Assembly: GCA_902767015.1 (NCBI GenBank)
Contig: CACXFV010000117.1
Coordinates: 53,552 to 117,551, forward strand
DNA: 64,000 nucleotides
Origin: an uncultured Lachnospiraceae bacterium
GTDB lineage: Bacteria > Bacillota > Clostridia > Lachnospirales > Lachnospiraceae
Direction: 5' to 3'
The number at the start of each line of letters is the position of its first letter. Within the stretch, counting starts at the first letter, position 1. Positions 27,719 to 36,478 of this stretch are shown here, piece by piece. The translations under genes and the position numbers were made by a program. A model generated the notes under the pieces. It saw only the letters and a list, made by a program, of their open reading frames with translations. It was not told the DNA's origin and ran no database searches.

Positions 27719-28573
27719 TTAATGCTCTAATATTTTTTTGATATCACTGTAATCCCTGTGGGCATTTTTCTCTTCTGCCGGCTTTATCAATTTCTCCGAC
27801 AATGCTGTATAAATCATTTTATCATCACCCAAAAGAACATCAAGATGCTTCTTAATCGTCATAGCATCCGCCCGCTCTACGGGACCTGTCAGTGAACCGG
27901 TCACTCCCTGTGACACTATATTCTCACAATTGTTCATGAACAATGGATAAAGTGCCTCCTCACTGCCTTTTCTGTCAAAACCGCATGCCATTAAAAGCTC
28001 TGTAGCCGTCTTGAATAAACCGGTCACCAGATTACTGGCAAATACAGCTGCACTATGATATAGAATCTTCTGTTCTGCCGAAATAATGCGCACTTCATTT
28101 CCAAAACTCTCTAACAGATTTCTCCAATACGAAACCTTTTCTCCTGCTCTCTCATCTGAATATTCAATTGTAAAATATGCTCTTGATAATTCCCGATATG
28201 ATTGCAGTTTATCACATACTGCAAATAATGGGTGGATAGAATAACCATATGCCTTCTTATGGTCTATTCCCAAAAAAACTGATGATGACATCACACCGCT
28301 ACAATGACAAATATACTTGCCTGCTAATGAGTATTGTCTCAGAGAATTCCAAACTTCCTCAATCTCTCCATCCGGAACTGTTAAAAACAATGCATCACTC
28401 TCTGCTAATATAGCCTCAAGTCCTTCAAAAACTCTTGTACCTGTAAATTCTGCCGCCTCTGACGCCGAATTCTCACTTCTGCTGTAATAGCCCGATACAT
28501 TCACACCATGTTCGGACATATATTTTCCCAGCGAAAAACCGACTTTCCCGGCACCTACAAATCCAATCCTCAT
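27719..28573 (-). CDS. panG: Ketopantoate reductase, PanG type (Rossmann + DUF2520)
   Basis: 284 residues with an NAD(P) Rossmann fold (GFVGAGKVGFSLG at residues 3-15) and a DUF2520 C-terminal half (about 135-270), including SIHPLFAV and HSAAVFASNLVTGLF. By position it heads the panBCD operon, where a ketopantoate reductase is needed and no panE is seen. A panG gene of this kind has been described as the reductase in Francisella, with homologues in Enterococcus faecalis and Clostridioides difficile, which supports the name. The start at 28573 gives MRIGFVGAG; a 12-residue longer frame is unlikely. Confidence 0.78.
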   Translation of the reverse strand: MRIGFVGAGKVGFSLGKYMSEHGVNVSGYYSRSENSASEAAEFTGTRVFEGLEAILAESDALFLTVPDGEIEEVWNSLRQYSLAGKYICHCSGVMSSSVFLGIDHKKAYGYSIHPLFAVCDKLQSYRELSRAYFTIEYSDERAGEKVSYWRNLLESFGNEVRIISAEQKILYHSAAVFASNLVTGLFKTATELLMACGFDRKGSEEALYPLFMNNCENIVSQGVTGSLTGPVERADAMTIKKHLDVLLGDDKMIYTALSEKLIKPAEEKNAHRDYSDIKKILEH

Positions 28574-28732
28574 ACTACCACCGCCTCTCAATATATAATG
28601 AAAAGGCAAGTCTTAGAAATCTCATTTGTAAATAGTAACAATATAAGTCTCATCTAATTGGATATAGGACAAGTTCTTTGTCAAAACATTCCATATGTGG
28701 TATAGTTTCTTAAGGGAATACTATCCGATTGC

Positions 28733-28760
28733 ATTATACCATATTTTATCATTGTGTCAA
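28733..28760 (-). promoter_or_regulatory. Consensus sigma-A promoter of the pan-coa operon
   Basis: On the minus strand, perfect TTGACA (28760-28755) and perfect TATAAT (28738-28733) with a 16-bp spacer. Transcription would start near 28726, leaving a leader of about 150 nt before panG. It lies just past the apt-side terminator hairpin at 28811-28850, so the pan genes form their own unit. Confidence 0.75.
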
Positions 28761-28810
28761 TGTTTAAAAATCAATACATAGGGATATCTTTTTCATTGTT
28801 GTTATAAATT

Positions 28811-28850
28811 AAAAAGCACTATCTAAAACTGCTCTTAGATAATGCTTTTA
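28811..28850 (-). terminator. Terminator downstream of apt
   Basis: AAAAGCA-CT-ATCTAA (28812-28826) pairs with TTAGAT-AA-TGCTTTT (28835-28849) with a single mismatch. Read on the minus strand, the stem ends in a T-run, as expected for a rho-independent stop after apt and its trailing remnant. Confidence 0.65.
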
Positions 28851-29011
28851 CCAGTTCTGTCAAACTCATTCCGACAAGCTCACATGATTCCGTTACTCTT
28901 TATTGTCATTGATTAAATTTTTTCTTTCGCTTCTTTTGGAAACCCGACTAAAATGCTATCGTAAATTTTTTTGCATTTTTCTGTGGCTTTTTCACTCTTA
29001 GGAGCAGTTCC
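28851..29011 (-). pseudogene. Possible remnant of a small gene after apt
   Basis: Between the apt stop and the terminator, the minus strand has an open stretch with no start codon that reads ...KATEKCKKIYDSILVGFP and stops. A second frame then reads ESCELVGMSLTELVKAL. Together they resemble the two halves of a short DNA-binding or antitoxin-like protein that has lost its start and frame. No family can be named. It could equally be chance coding-like sequence. The rest of the 28574-29011 gap holds the terminator and the pan promoter only. Confidence 0.3.
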
Positions 29012-29536
29012 TTATTTTCCTTCATACCTGATCACCGATTCCACCCGATAACCTTCCAGTCGTTTTCTGCCCTCCAATCCTTCCAGTTCCATCAGAAAGC
29101 AGATTCCGGCAACCTCACCCCCTAATTCCTCTACCAGCTTGATAATCGCCTCAATCGTACCACCCGTAGCGATCAAATCGTCAATGATCACTACCTTCTG
29201 CCCCGGCAAAATGGCATCCCTGTGAATCTCAATCTCAGCTGTTCCATATTCCAGCTCGTATTCCATGGAAACAGTTTCACAAGGCAGCTTTCCCTTCTTT
29301 CTCACAGGAATAAATGGCTTGTGAAGGTTATAGGCGATTGGTACTCCAAAAATAAACCCTCTTGACTCCGGTCCCAATACCAGATCAAATTCTATATCCT
29401 TGATTTTTTCCTGCATACTGTCAATTGCAAGCTGTAATCCGTCTGCATCCTGAAGCACTGTGGTCACATCTCTGAAAATAATTCCTTCCTTCGGAAAATC
29501 CTTAATACTTCTGACATATTCTTCAATTTTTTTCAC
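29012..29536 (-). CDS. apt: Adenine phosphoribosyltransferase
   Basis: Salvages adenine to AMP using PRPP. 174 residues, type I phosphoribosyltransferase fold with the PRPP loop VVIIDDLIATGGT, the family N-terminus IRSIKDFPKEGIIFRD-like (here VRSIKDFPKEGIIFRDVT) and LGPESRGFIFGVPIAY. It starts with GTG at 29536 after AGGTAAAG. It follows recJ, a common Clostridia neighbour pair, with copy B of the 102-bp palindrome in between. Confidence 0.96.
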   Translation of the reverse strand: MKKIEEYVRSIKDFPKEGIIFRDVTTVLQDADGLQLAIDSMQEKIKDIEFDLVLGPESRGFIFGVPIAYNLHKPFIPVRKKGKLPCETVSMEYELEYGTAEIEIHRDAILPGQKVVIIDDLIATGGTIEAIIKLVEELGGEVAGICFLMELEGLEGRKRLEGYRVESVIRYEGK

Positions 29537-29565
29537 GTTTCTTTACCTTACCTTTCTCTCTTTTT

Positions 29566-29667
29566 AGGAGCTGTATATAATTCAACTTTACCGTTTTTGA
29601 GTTGAAATGCTTACACATAAGGCATTTCGGCTCAAAAACCGATAAAATTGTTAATATACAGTTTCTT
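29566..29667. repeat. 102-bp dispersed palindrome, copy B
   Basis: Begins AGGAGCTGTATATAA and ends TTAATATACAGTTTCTT, in the recJ-apt spacer. The inner stem pairs TTTTTGAG with CTCAAAAA and the tip has CTTACACATAAGG. It is closest to copy C at 37815, and less like copy A, but has the same length and fold. Confidence 0.85.
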
Positions 29668-29747
29668 CCTCATGGCAACGAACTGTGTGAGACTGATCTG
29701 TACCACACCTTACCGTAATTTATTTACTTTTCATCCTATTACCACTG

Positions 29748-31697
29748 TTATGTATTGTACCATAAATACCCCTGTATCACAACTTTTATGTTACACTTAC
29801 CATTAAAATCATCTAAAACAGGATAATACAAAATATTTATACCAATGTGATTCGGTTGTCCTCCCAACAGTCTGTCCGTCTCCTCGTCTCCAAACCTTTC
29901 TCTGATTTCCTGAATCCATCGGTCTCCATCTGTAAAATATGTTGCCTCCATGGAATAATTTGCCTTATTTCTTACCAGTAATGCCACAACGTTGCGATTA
30001 TGCCCCCGTATCTGCAGTCTGTCAATGGCAATACACTTTTCCGCAAAGACCGGTTTTTCATTTGCCATACCAAAAGGTTCAAGCAAATTCAGCTGTTTTA
30101 TCAGACTCTCTGTAATATATTCAAATGGCATTGCCACATCAATCCATATTTTTTCCACCAACATTTCTTCTGTAATATTCTCACTTTCGTTAAGCATTCT
30201 GCGAAGAATTGGCAGTTTCTCTTTTTCCATGGAAATACCTGCTGCCATTCTGTGACCACCAAATTTTGTCATTAACGGCTGATTATCCCCATCAGCTTCC
30301 CTGTAGCGCTGATTAGCCAATGTCAGTTCCTCGTACATGGAATATCCCTCTACAGAACGCCCTGAGCCCTTAATACCCTCCTCACTGTCCGTAAAGACAA
30401 TGGCCGGCTTATAGTATTTTTCACGCAGCCTGCCTGCAATGATTCCTGCCAGACTTTCATGGCAGTCCGGCAGATATACCACTAAAACCTTATCCTGTTT
30501 CTGCTGCTCCTCTTCCTCTATCATCCTGATGACACGTTGCGTATTTTCTACCGTCATATTCTTACGCTCATCATTTAGTTTCTTTAATTCCTCTGCCTGC
30601 TTCACTGCCTGATGATAGTCATCACACCGAAACAAAAAAAATGCTCTTTTGGCAGTATCTAATCTGCCTCCTGCATTGATGCATGGTCCGATGACAAAGG
30701 AAATATGTCCGCTTTTAATGGGCTTTCCACCCAGATTTGCTGCCTCTATCAGAGCCTTTAACCCCACATTTTTTATCCTGTCTATGACAGCCAGACCATT
30801 TTTGACAATCGTGCGGTTTTCACCGATAAGTGGCACAATGTCTCCCACTGTACCGATTGCCGCAAAGCACAGATACTTTTCCAAGAACTGTTCTCTGCCT
30901 CCCTCAAAGACAGACACCTGTCCATTTCGTCCGCCTTGCTCATTCTGTCCGCCTTGTTCATTCTGTCCGCCTTGTTCATTCTGTCCGCCTTGCTTATTCT
31001 GTCCGTCTTGCTCATTCCGGTTATCCCGCCCATGCTGCCCGACAACCCTGTCATACAAAACCTCCAACAGCTTATAAGCAACACCGGCACCACATAAATG
31101 CTTAAAGGGATACTCACAGTCAACCCTTTTTGGGTCAACCACCGCATCTGCCAAAGGAATATGATACCTCTTTTCCTCCCCCACCAGTTCATATGGCACT
31201 TCATGATGGTCTGTCACTACGACCTGCATACCCAGCTCCTTAGCATACCGAACTTCCCTATCTGCTGCTATGCCGTTATCACAGGTGACAATCAACTGTA
31301 CCCCATCTTCATGAGCTTTTTCAATCAGTCTCTTATTGATACCATAACCGTCTATAATTCTGTCCGGTACGTCAAAATCTACAATAGCACCCAGGGTTTC
31401 CAATCCGTCCGTCAGAATATACCCCGAAGTTACCCCGTCAATATCATAATCACCGATGACCCTGATTTTTTCCCCTTTATGAATCGCTCCTTTTATGATA
31501 GTGACCGCCTTGTCCATATCCTTCATCAGCAGAGGAGAATGCAGCTTTTTCATATCACAAGCCAGATATTCCCTGTATTCCTCCTCCGTGATAATTTCTC
31601 TGTTCCTGATAATCCTTGCAATTACAGGGTTAATAGAGAATTTTTCTCCTAATCCATAAAAATCTGCCTTCTTTGCCTGCACCAGCCATTTTTTCAT
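29748..31697 (-). CDS. recJ: Single-stranded-DNA exonuclease RecJ
   Basis: 5'-3' exonuclease of recombination and mismatch repair, 649 residues. DHH motifs are intact: VIGDYDIDGVTSGYI (about 79-93), TCDNGIAADREV, VVTDHHEVPYE, VDPKR and CGAGVAYKLLE. The DHHA1 domain carries HESLAGIIAGRLREKY and KFGGHRMAAG. An extra segment of about 30 residues (about 227-257), built from a six-residue repeat, interrupts the region between the DHH domain and FAAIGTVGDIVPL. The frame stays open, so the gene is probably functional. GGAGG precedes the ATG. Confidence 0.95.
   Translation of the reverse strand: MKKWLVQAKKADFYGLGEKFSINPVIARIIRNREIITEEEYREYLACDMKKLHSPLLMKDMDKAVTIIKGAIHKGEKIRVIGDYDIDGVTSGYILTDGLETLGAIVDFDVPDRIIDGYGINKRLIEKAHEDGVQLIVTCDNGIAADREVRYAKELGMQVVVTDHHEVPYELVGEEKRYHIPLADAVVDPKRVDCEYPFKHLCGAGVAYKLLEVLYDRVVGQHGRDNRNEQDGQNKQGGQNEQGGQNEQGGQNEQGGRNGQVSVFEGGREQFLEKYLCFAAIGTVGDIVPLIGENRTIVKNGLAVIDRIKNVGLKALIEAANLGGKPIKSGHISFVIGPCINAGGRLDTAKRAFFLFRCDDYHQAVKQAEELKKLNDERKNMTVENTQRVIRMIEEEEQQKQDKVLVVYLPDCHESLAGIIAGRLREKYYKPAIVFTDSEEGIKGSGRSVEGYSMYEELTLANQRYREADGDNQPLMTKFGGHRMAAGISMEKEKLPILRRMLNESENITEEMLVEKIWIDVAMPFEYITESLIKQLNLLEPFGMANEKPVFAEKCIAIDRLQIRGHNRNVVALLVRNKANYSMEATYFTDGDRWIQEIRERFGDEETDRLLGGQPNHIGINILYYPVLDDFNGKCNIKVVIQGYLWYNT
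30928..31017. repeat. 18-bp tandem repeat inside recJ
   Basis: Five units of 18 bp encode NEQDGQ, NKQGGQ, NEQGGQ, NEQGGQ and NEQGGR. Unit length is a multiple of three, so changes in copy number keep the recJ frame. The middle units are identical or nearly identical in DNA, which points to recent slippage. It codes for a flexible Gly/Gln/Asn linker. Confidence 0.9.
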
Positions 31698-31855
31698 CCT
31701 TACACCTCCAGCATTTAGAGACGAAGCGGGCAGAAATTGTTTTCACAATCCCTGCCCACTCCTCGATATTGATTACATTCCACTGTAAACACTTTACTTA
31801 TCTCGTATGCAACACTACTGAACTGTTAGTGCTACTGTTACTATGAGTGTCATTG

Positions 31856-34147
31856 TTACTTTTTCTTCTTACTATCTTTCTTACTGTTGTCCTGTTTTGC
31901 TTCTGCCTGCGTCTGCTTTGTTGTTTTTGTATATTTACCCTTTGACATTACATACCACAATGCACCTGTGATAAATACAGAAGAGTATCCGCCTGCAATA
32001 ATACCCACCATAATCGGAAGAGCAAACTCTCTGACAGAAGCAACACCAAGTACAAATAATGCCGCTACGGTAACAAATGTTGTAAATGATGTGTAGATAC
32101 TTCTTGTTAAAGTCTGGGTGATACTTCCATTTACCACCTCTTTCAGATTGATCTGCTTCTTATCACCCATTGATGCGATATTCTCTCTTATTCTGTCGAA
32201 AATAACAATAGTCGCATTAATAGAGTAACCTACAATCGTAAGCATACATGCAATAAAGGTCGTTCCCACAGTTGTTCTTGATACCGCATAGAAACCGATT
32301 ACAATCAACACGTCATGCATCAATGCAATGACAGCACTGCTTGCAAATCTGAGATTCTTAAATCTGAGCCAGATATAAATCAGCATACAGACGGTAGCCA
32401 CAACGACCGCAATAACAGCATCCTTTCTCATCTGCTCACTGACACTGGAGCTGATATTTGATTCCTCAAAATCTGTCTCTCCTTCCTGAAGTACCGCACC
32501 AAAATCATTGATCAGGAGTTCTTTGAAGCTTTCTCTCTCATTATCCTCTAAAAATCTTGTTTTGATAACAAATCGCTTAGAATTTGTTTCTTTCTGTCCC
32601 TGGATATCATTGCTTCCTATCAGCTTTGCGATAGCCGGTTTAATATTGTTATTAAAGTCATCCACGGAGTAATCTTCACTAAACTCAACCGTTGTAGCGG
32701 TACCGCCCTGAAATTCAATACTGTGATTAAATGCGCCGTCTCCGTTGTTGCTGTTAATAAACATCACGACAAAACCGCCGATGACCAGAACAATCGATAT
32801 TGCAAACCATATCGCTTTGTTCTTAAGGAAATCAATCGTTTTTCTCTCCTTCTGAATACCATAAAACTTCTTATCTTTAAATCCCATGCCATAGAAGCAG
32901 TATACCAAAAATCTTGATATTACCATTGCCGTAAACATCGACAAAACAATACCTATGGCGAGCGTAACCGCAAACCCCTGCACCGGACCTGAACCCAGCC
33001 ACATGAGCACCATAGCTGCGATAAAGGTTGTCACATTACCATCCACAATCGCCGAGGTTGCCTTCTTAAAACCTATCTTAATAGAAGACTCCGTGGACTT
33101 TCCTGTTGCCAGCTCTTCTTTTATTCTGGCATATATAATAACATTGGCATCCACTGCCATACCAATGGAAAGTATGATACCAGCGATACCCGGAAGTGTC
33201 AGTGTCAAATCGAAACCATTTAACACCAAAAGTTCTAATATCGTATAAAGCACTAACGCAATACTTGCCACAATACCCGGAACTCTGTATACACAGATCA
33301 TAAATATCATCACGATAATCAGACCGATCAAGCCTGCTACAAGGCTTGTCCTGATGGCATCATTACCGAGCTTGGCACTTACTACCTTTGAGCTGATTTC
33401 CTCTAACTGAAGACTCAGAGAACCGATACGGATGGTAGAAGCGAGGTTGTTCGCCTCTTCCATAGAACGCTGTCCCTCAATAATCGCCTCACCATCTGTG
33501 ATGACTGCATTAACCGTAGGAGAACTGATAATGACATCATCATACAGAATGGAAATCGGACTTCCGAGATTCGTTCTGGTTGCATCGGCAAACTTTGTTG
33601 TTCCCTCTGCCGTCATGGAAAGTGCCACAACATATTCTACGGCATTTGTCTCATTAGAAGTTCTCGACCTGCCGCTGGCATCTGCAATGTCATCACCTGA
33701 TACCCATACCTTATATCTTGAACCATCTGGTGTCACATATAACGGATATGTGTCATCTCCCTCAAAATCACTGTCTGCTGTTGTGACAAACATAAGGGAC
33801 CCCGGCTTACCAAGCTCATTAAGCACTGTCTGTGCATCATAGGTACCCGGAATATCCACGGTAATCTTATCATCACCTTCCGTATACACCTCTGACTCTG
33901 TACTGAAGTTAGCCACACGAAGCTCTAACTTATATACGGTATCATTCAACTGTTCTCTTGTAAAATTGTCATCCTTAATCTGATAAGTAACACTTACACC
34001 ACCCTTAAGGTCAAGACCAAGAATGATATTCTTAGCCGAACCTGTGTTAGTCTTGCCCACACCTACTGCCGATACAAAACCAAGGGCTACAATCAGTATC
34101 AATGATAAAATGAACAAGCCTACACTTTTTCCTTTACTGAATTTCAT
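31856..34147 (-). CDS. secDF: Protein translocase SecDF fusion
   Basis: Membrane protein of 763 residues that uses proton flow to help SecYEG export proteins. The SecD half (about 1-430) has LGLDLKGGVSVTYQI, the GKPGSLMFV region and five C-terminal helices with LTLPGIAGIILSIGMAVDANVIIYARI, which holds the conserved Asp. The SecF half (about 440-735) has IEFQGGTATTVEF and TIVGYSINATIVIFDRIREN. A Lys/Gln-rich tail follows. Fusion is usual in Bacillus and many Clostridia. It is 30 bp downstream of scfB, the usual genomic neighbour of the SCIFF system. Confidence 0.95.
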   Translation of the reverse strand: MKFSKGKSVGLFILSLILIVALGFVSAVGVGKTNTGSAKNIILGLDLKGGVSVTYQIKDDNFTREQLNDTVYKLELRVANFSTESEVYTEGDDKITVDIPGTYDAQTVLNELGKPGSLMFVTTADSDFEGDDTYPLYVTPDGSRYKVWVSGDDIADASGRSRTSNETNAVEYVVALSMTAEGTTKFADATRTNLGSPISILYDDVIISSPTVNAVITDGEAIIEGQRSMEEANNLASTIRIGSLSLQLEEISSKVVSAKLGNDAIRTSLVAGLIGLIIVMIFMICVYRVPGIVASIALVLYTILELLVLNGFDLTLTLPGIAGIILSIGMAVDANVIIYARIKEELATGKSTESSIKIGFKKATSAIVDGNVTTFIAAMVLMWLGSGPVQGFAVTLAIGIVLSMFTAMVISRFLVYCFYGMGFKDKKFYGIQKERKTIDFLKNKAIWFAISIVLVIGGFVVMFINSNNGDGAFNHSIEFQGGTATTVEFSEDYSVDDFNNNIKPAIAKLIGSNDIQGQKETNSKRFVIKTRFLEDNERESFKELLINDFGAVLQEGETDFEESNISSSVSEQMRKDAVIAVVVATVCMLIYIWLRFKNLRFASSAVIALMHDVLIVIGFYAVSRTTVGTTFIACMLTIVGYSINATIVIFDRIRENIASMGDKKQINLKEVVNGSITQTLTRSIYTSFTTFVTVAALFVLGVASVREFALPIMVGIIAGGYSSVFITGALWYVMSKGKYTKTTKQTQAEAKQDNSKKDSKKKK

Positions 34148-34177
34148 TGTTTTATTAATTCCTTTCTTTGACTTTAT

Positions 34178-35533
34178 TTATTCATCTGCGAGTGCCGCTT
34201 TAATCATAATAGAACATTCAATTCTCTTCCGCTGCATCTCACATCCTATATCATAAGCATCTGTGATAGAACCATGGAACTTATATGAATTTGCTGCACA
34301 GCCTCCGCTGCAATAATATCTTGCAAAACAATTACTGCATTTTTCCTTTGCATAAACATTACACATCTTAAATTCATCACATATATCCTGTCTTACTATA
34401 CCGTCAAACACATTGCCAAGAAGAAATTCTTCCTGTCCTACAAACTGATGGCACGGATATAAATCGCCCCATGGGGTTACAGACAGATATTCTGTTCCCG
34501 AACCACAGCCTGAAAGTCTCTTCGCCACACATGGTCCCTGCTGTAGATCTATCATAAAATGGAAAAAGTTAAATCCATTTCCTTCCTTGTGTCTCTTGAT
34601 ATATTCCCTTGCCAGCTTGTCATATTCCCCCATAATCTTCGGCAGATCTTCTTGTCTGATGGCATACTTCTCGTCATCTTCTCCTACCACCGGCTCCATG
34701 GACATCTGTTTAAACCCTAAATCGGCGTAGTGAATCACGTCCTCAGAGAAATCAAGATTATCATGAGTGAAAGTGCCTCTGACATAGTAGTTCGTCTGAT
34801 TTCTGCTCTCTGCAAACTTCATAAATTTAGGAACTATCAGATCATAACTTCCCTTTCCATTGCGAAACGGTCTCATTCTGTCATTCACTTCTTTTCTGCC
34901 GTCCAGACTGAGTACGACATTTGACATTTCTTTATTGGCAAATTCTATTATCTCATCATTGATGAGAACACCGTTTGTAGTCAGGGTAAACCTGAAATTT
35001 TTATCATATTCTTTTTCCTTGGAGCGCCCATACCTGACAATCTCCTTCACTACCTCCCAGTTCATGAGAGGCTCTCCGCCAAAGAAATCCACCTCCAGAT
35101 TTCTCCGCTTCCCTGAATTATCTATCAGAAAATCAATTGCCTTCTTACCAACCTCCAGACTCATCAGAGCCTTCTCACCATTATATTCTCCTTTGCCTGC
35201 AAAACAATACTTACAGGCAAGATTACAATCATGAGCTATATGGAGACACAGTGCCTTGACAACGGTCTTTCGCTTTTTAAAATCAGTTATATATTGCCTG
35301 TAAATGTCCTCCGTAAAAAGCAGTCCGTCAGTTTTCAGTGATGTAACCTCATCATATGCCTCCGCGATATCTTCTTCGGCATAATCAGCTTTTAACCTTT
35401 CCACTACCGCCTGCCTGTCATTTTCTTCATACATCGCTATAATCTCATAGCTTAAATCATCAACAACATGTACAGAACCGCTATTCACATCCAGAACAAT
35501 ATTATAACCATTGCTCTTATACTGATGTATCAC
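34178..35533 (-). CDS. scfB: Radical SAM/SPASM maturase of SCIFF (ScfB)
   Basis: Installs thioether bonds in the SCIFF peptide. 451 residues: an N-terminal PqqD-like peptide-binding region (about 1-90), the radical SAM cluster C103-x3-C107-x2-C110 (CNLACKYC), FFGGEPLMNW, LTTNGVLI and LSLDG of the barrel. A C-terminal SPASM domain with many cysteines follows (CGSGTEYLSVTPWGDLYPCH, then CSNCFARYYCSGGC). It lies directly downstream of the precursor gene. SCIFF systems are nearly universal in Clostridia; the role of the product is not settled. Confidence 0.95.
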   Translation of the reverse strand: MIHQYKSNGYNIVLDVNSGSVHVVDDLSYEIIAMYEENDRQAVVERLKADYAEEDIAEAYDEVTSLKTDGLLFTEDIYRQYITDFKKRKTVVKALCLHIAHDCNLACKYCFAGKGEYNGEKALMSLEVGKKAIDFLIDNSGKRRNLEVDFFGGEPLMNWEVVKEIVRYGRSKEKEYDKNFRFTLTTNGVLINDEIIEFANKEMSNVVLSLDGRKEVNDRMRPFRNGKGSYDLIVPKFMKFAESRNQTNYYVRGTFTHDNLDFSEDVIHYADLGFKQMSMEPVVGEDDEKYAIRQEDLPKIMGEYDKLAREYIKRHKEGNGFNFFHFMIDLQQGPCVAKRLSGCGSGTEYLSVTPWGDLYPCHQFVGQEEFLLGNVFDGIVRQDICDEFKMCNVYAKEKCSNCFARYYCSGGCAANSYKFHGSITDAYDIGCEMQRKRIECSIMIKAALADE

Positions 35534-35560
35534 TTTATTACCATACCTTTCTAACGCACG

Positions 35561-35605
35561 ATAACAGAGTCAATGTATGTATCATCATAACATTGGCTCT
35601 GTTAT
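35561..35605. promoter_or_regulatory. Hairpin between scfA and scfB
   Basis: ATAACAGAGTCAATGT (35561-35576) pairs over 15 of 16 positions with its complement at 35590-35605, loop 13 nt. On the transcribed minus strand it lacks a T-run, so it is not a standard full terminator. It would allow more precursor than maturase from one promoter, by partial termination or 3'-end protection of scfA mRNA. That role is inference. Confidence 0.6.
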
Positions 35606-35663
35606 AAAAATATTACATTACAATTCTATGTAAGGTGATGCTGCTGTCCGCAACAATATGATA

Positions 35664-35807
35664 TTACTTATTATTCTCGCAGCTCTGATTACCAACTGTA
35701 CAAGATGTCTTACATGCTGACTGGCAAGATGTCTGACATTCACCACATCCGCCCTTCTTCATCGTATCCTGAAGAGTTCTGGTATTCAATGTCTTTATAT
35801 GCTTCAT
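35664..35807 (-). CDS. scfA: SCIFF ranthipeptide precursor
   Basis: A 47-residue gene that standard length cut-offs miss. It starts MKHIKTLNTRTLQDTMKKGG and continues with six cysteines at 21, 24, 28, 32, 36 and 43 in the last 27 residues, the six-Cys-in-forty-five pattern that names the family. The leader part is the ScfB recognition end. AGGAGG sits 8 nt before the ATG at 35807. The matching maturase is the next gene. Product: a thioether-bridged (ranthipeptide) RiPP; function in the cell is unknown, with signalling suggested for some relatives. Confidence 0.95.
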   Translation of the reverse strand: MKHIKTLNTRTLQDTMKKGGCGECQTSCQSACKTSCTVGNQSCENNK

Positions 35808-35840
35808 CAAAATATCCTCCTTTATTCATTAGCTTGCCCT

Positions 35841-35868
35841 ATTATAACATAAATAATCAATATTTCAA
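35841..35868 (-). promoter_or_regulatory. Promoter of scfA
   Basis: On the minus strand TTGAAA (35868-35863) and perfect TATAAT (35846-35841), spacer 16 bp, about 27 nt before the scfA ribosome site. It makes the precursor independent of the membrane-protein gene upstream. Confidence 0.7.
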
Positions 35869-35900
35869 ACTATTTTTTTATATTTATCGTAACAGTTCAG

Positions 35901-36257
35901 CTATCCCAACATTCCTCCTATCATACCTCCCGAAATGCAGCTTAGCAACGCATAGAGCGCAGCCGGCTCCCATATTTTGCCATCTCCTTTAAAAATCATT
36001 GATACGGCAAACAATACTGCAAAATATACTATACCTATGATAATTCCATATAGATACTTATTTTTTTCCTTTATTTTTCCGTAAATGAAACCTCCTATAA
36101 ATGTAGTCACAAAATACACGAGCACAACACCCACCGCTATTTTACTGTCACTGATATGAAGTTTGTAATAAAGCAGTGAAACTGCCAACAGAAGCATAAG
36201 TGTGGAAATACACATAAAGATTATCGTCTTTATCCCCGTTACTAATTCTTTTTTCAT
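35901..36257 (-). CDS. SCIFF-associated small membrane protein (TIGR04086-like)
   Basis: 118 residues with four membrane segments (IKTIIFMCISTLMLLLAVSL, KIAVGVVLVYFVTTFIGGFI, YGIIIGIVYFAVLFAVSMIF, ALYALLSCISGGMIGGML). Size, glycine-rich last helix and position directly before scfA match the TIGR04086 family that often neighbours SCIFF genes. It could be the exporter or receptor of the peptide, but nothing in the sequence shows this. The ATG at 36257 follows AGGAGGTG, next to a strong hairpin (36273-36315) that could hide the site. The frame also opens upstream at 36281, but there it crosses the hairpin. Confidence 0.75.
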   Translation of the reverse strand: MKKELVTGIKTIIFMCISTLMLLLAVSLLYYKLHISDSKIAVGVVLVYFVTTFIGGFIYGKIKEKNKYLYGIIIGIVYFAVLFAVSMIFKGDGKIWEPAALYALLSCISGGMIGGMLG

Positions 36258-36272
36258 TTTACACCTCCTGCC

Positions 36273-36315
36273 TATTGCCAATGCAATCTATTGCATTGGC
36301 AATAGATTGCATTGG
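36273..36315. promoter_or_regulatory. Two mutually exclusive perfect hairpins in the 5' leader of the TIGR04086-like gene
   Basis: Stem 1 pairs TATTGCCAATGCAAT (36273-36287) with 36290-36304, 15 bp. Stem 2 pairs CCAATGCAATCTATT (36278-36292) with 36301-36315, also 15 bp. They share bases, so only one can form in one RNA. Stem 1 ends one base from the AGGAGGTG site of the minus-strand gene. As DNA, the triple CCAATGCAAT/ATTGCATTGG array could also be a protein-binding operator. Confidence 0.7.
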
Positions 36316-36478
36316 TTTGCCTGCAATACTGCCATCATTTTTAATATATTTAATATAATATATTAGTCAATCATCAATTTTATTATAAAACTCTTTACAC
36401 TTATTTAATTATCATGTAAAATGATTACTATTCGTAAATTATACTATTCTACTAAACTACTAAAAGGAGAATAAAAAA

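Noticed and set aside
30928-31017. Regular repeats taken for a CRISPR array
   Set aside because: Units are only 18 bp, adjacent without spacers, and code in frame inside recJ; no cas genes are nearby.
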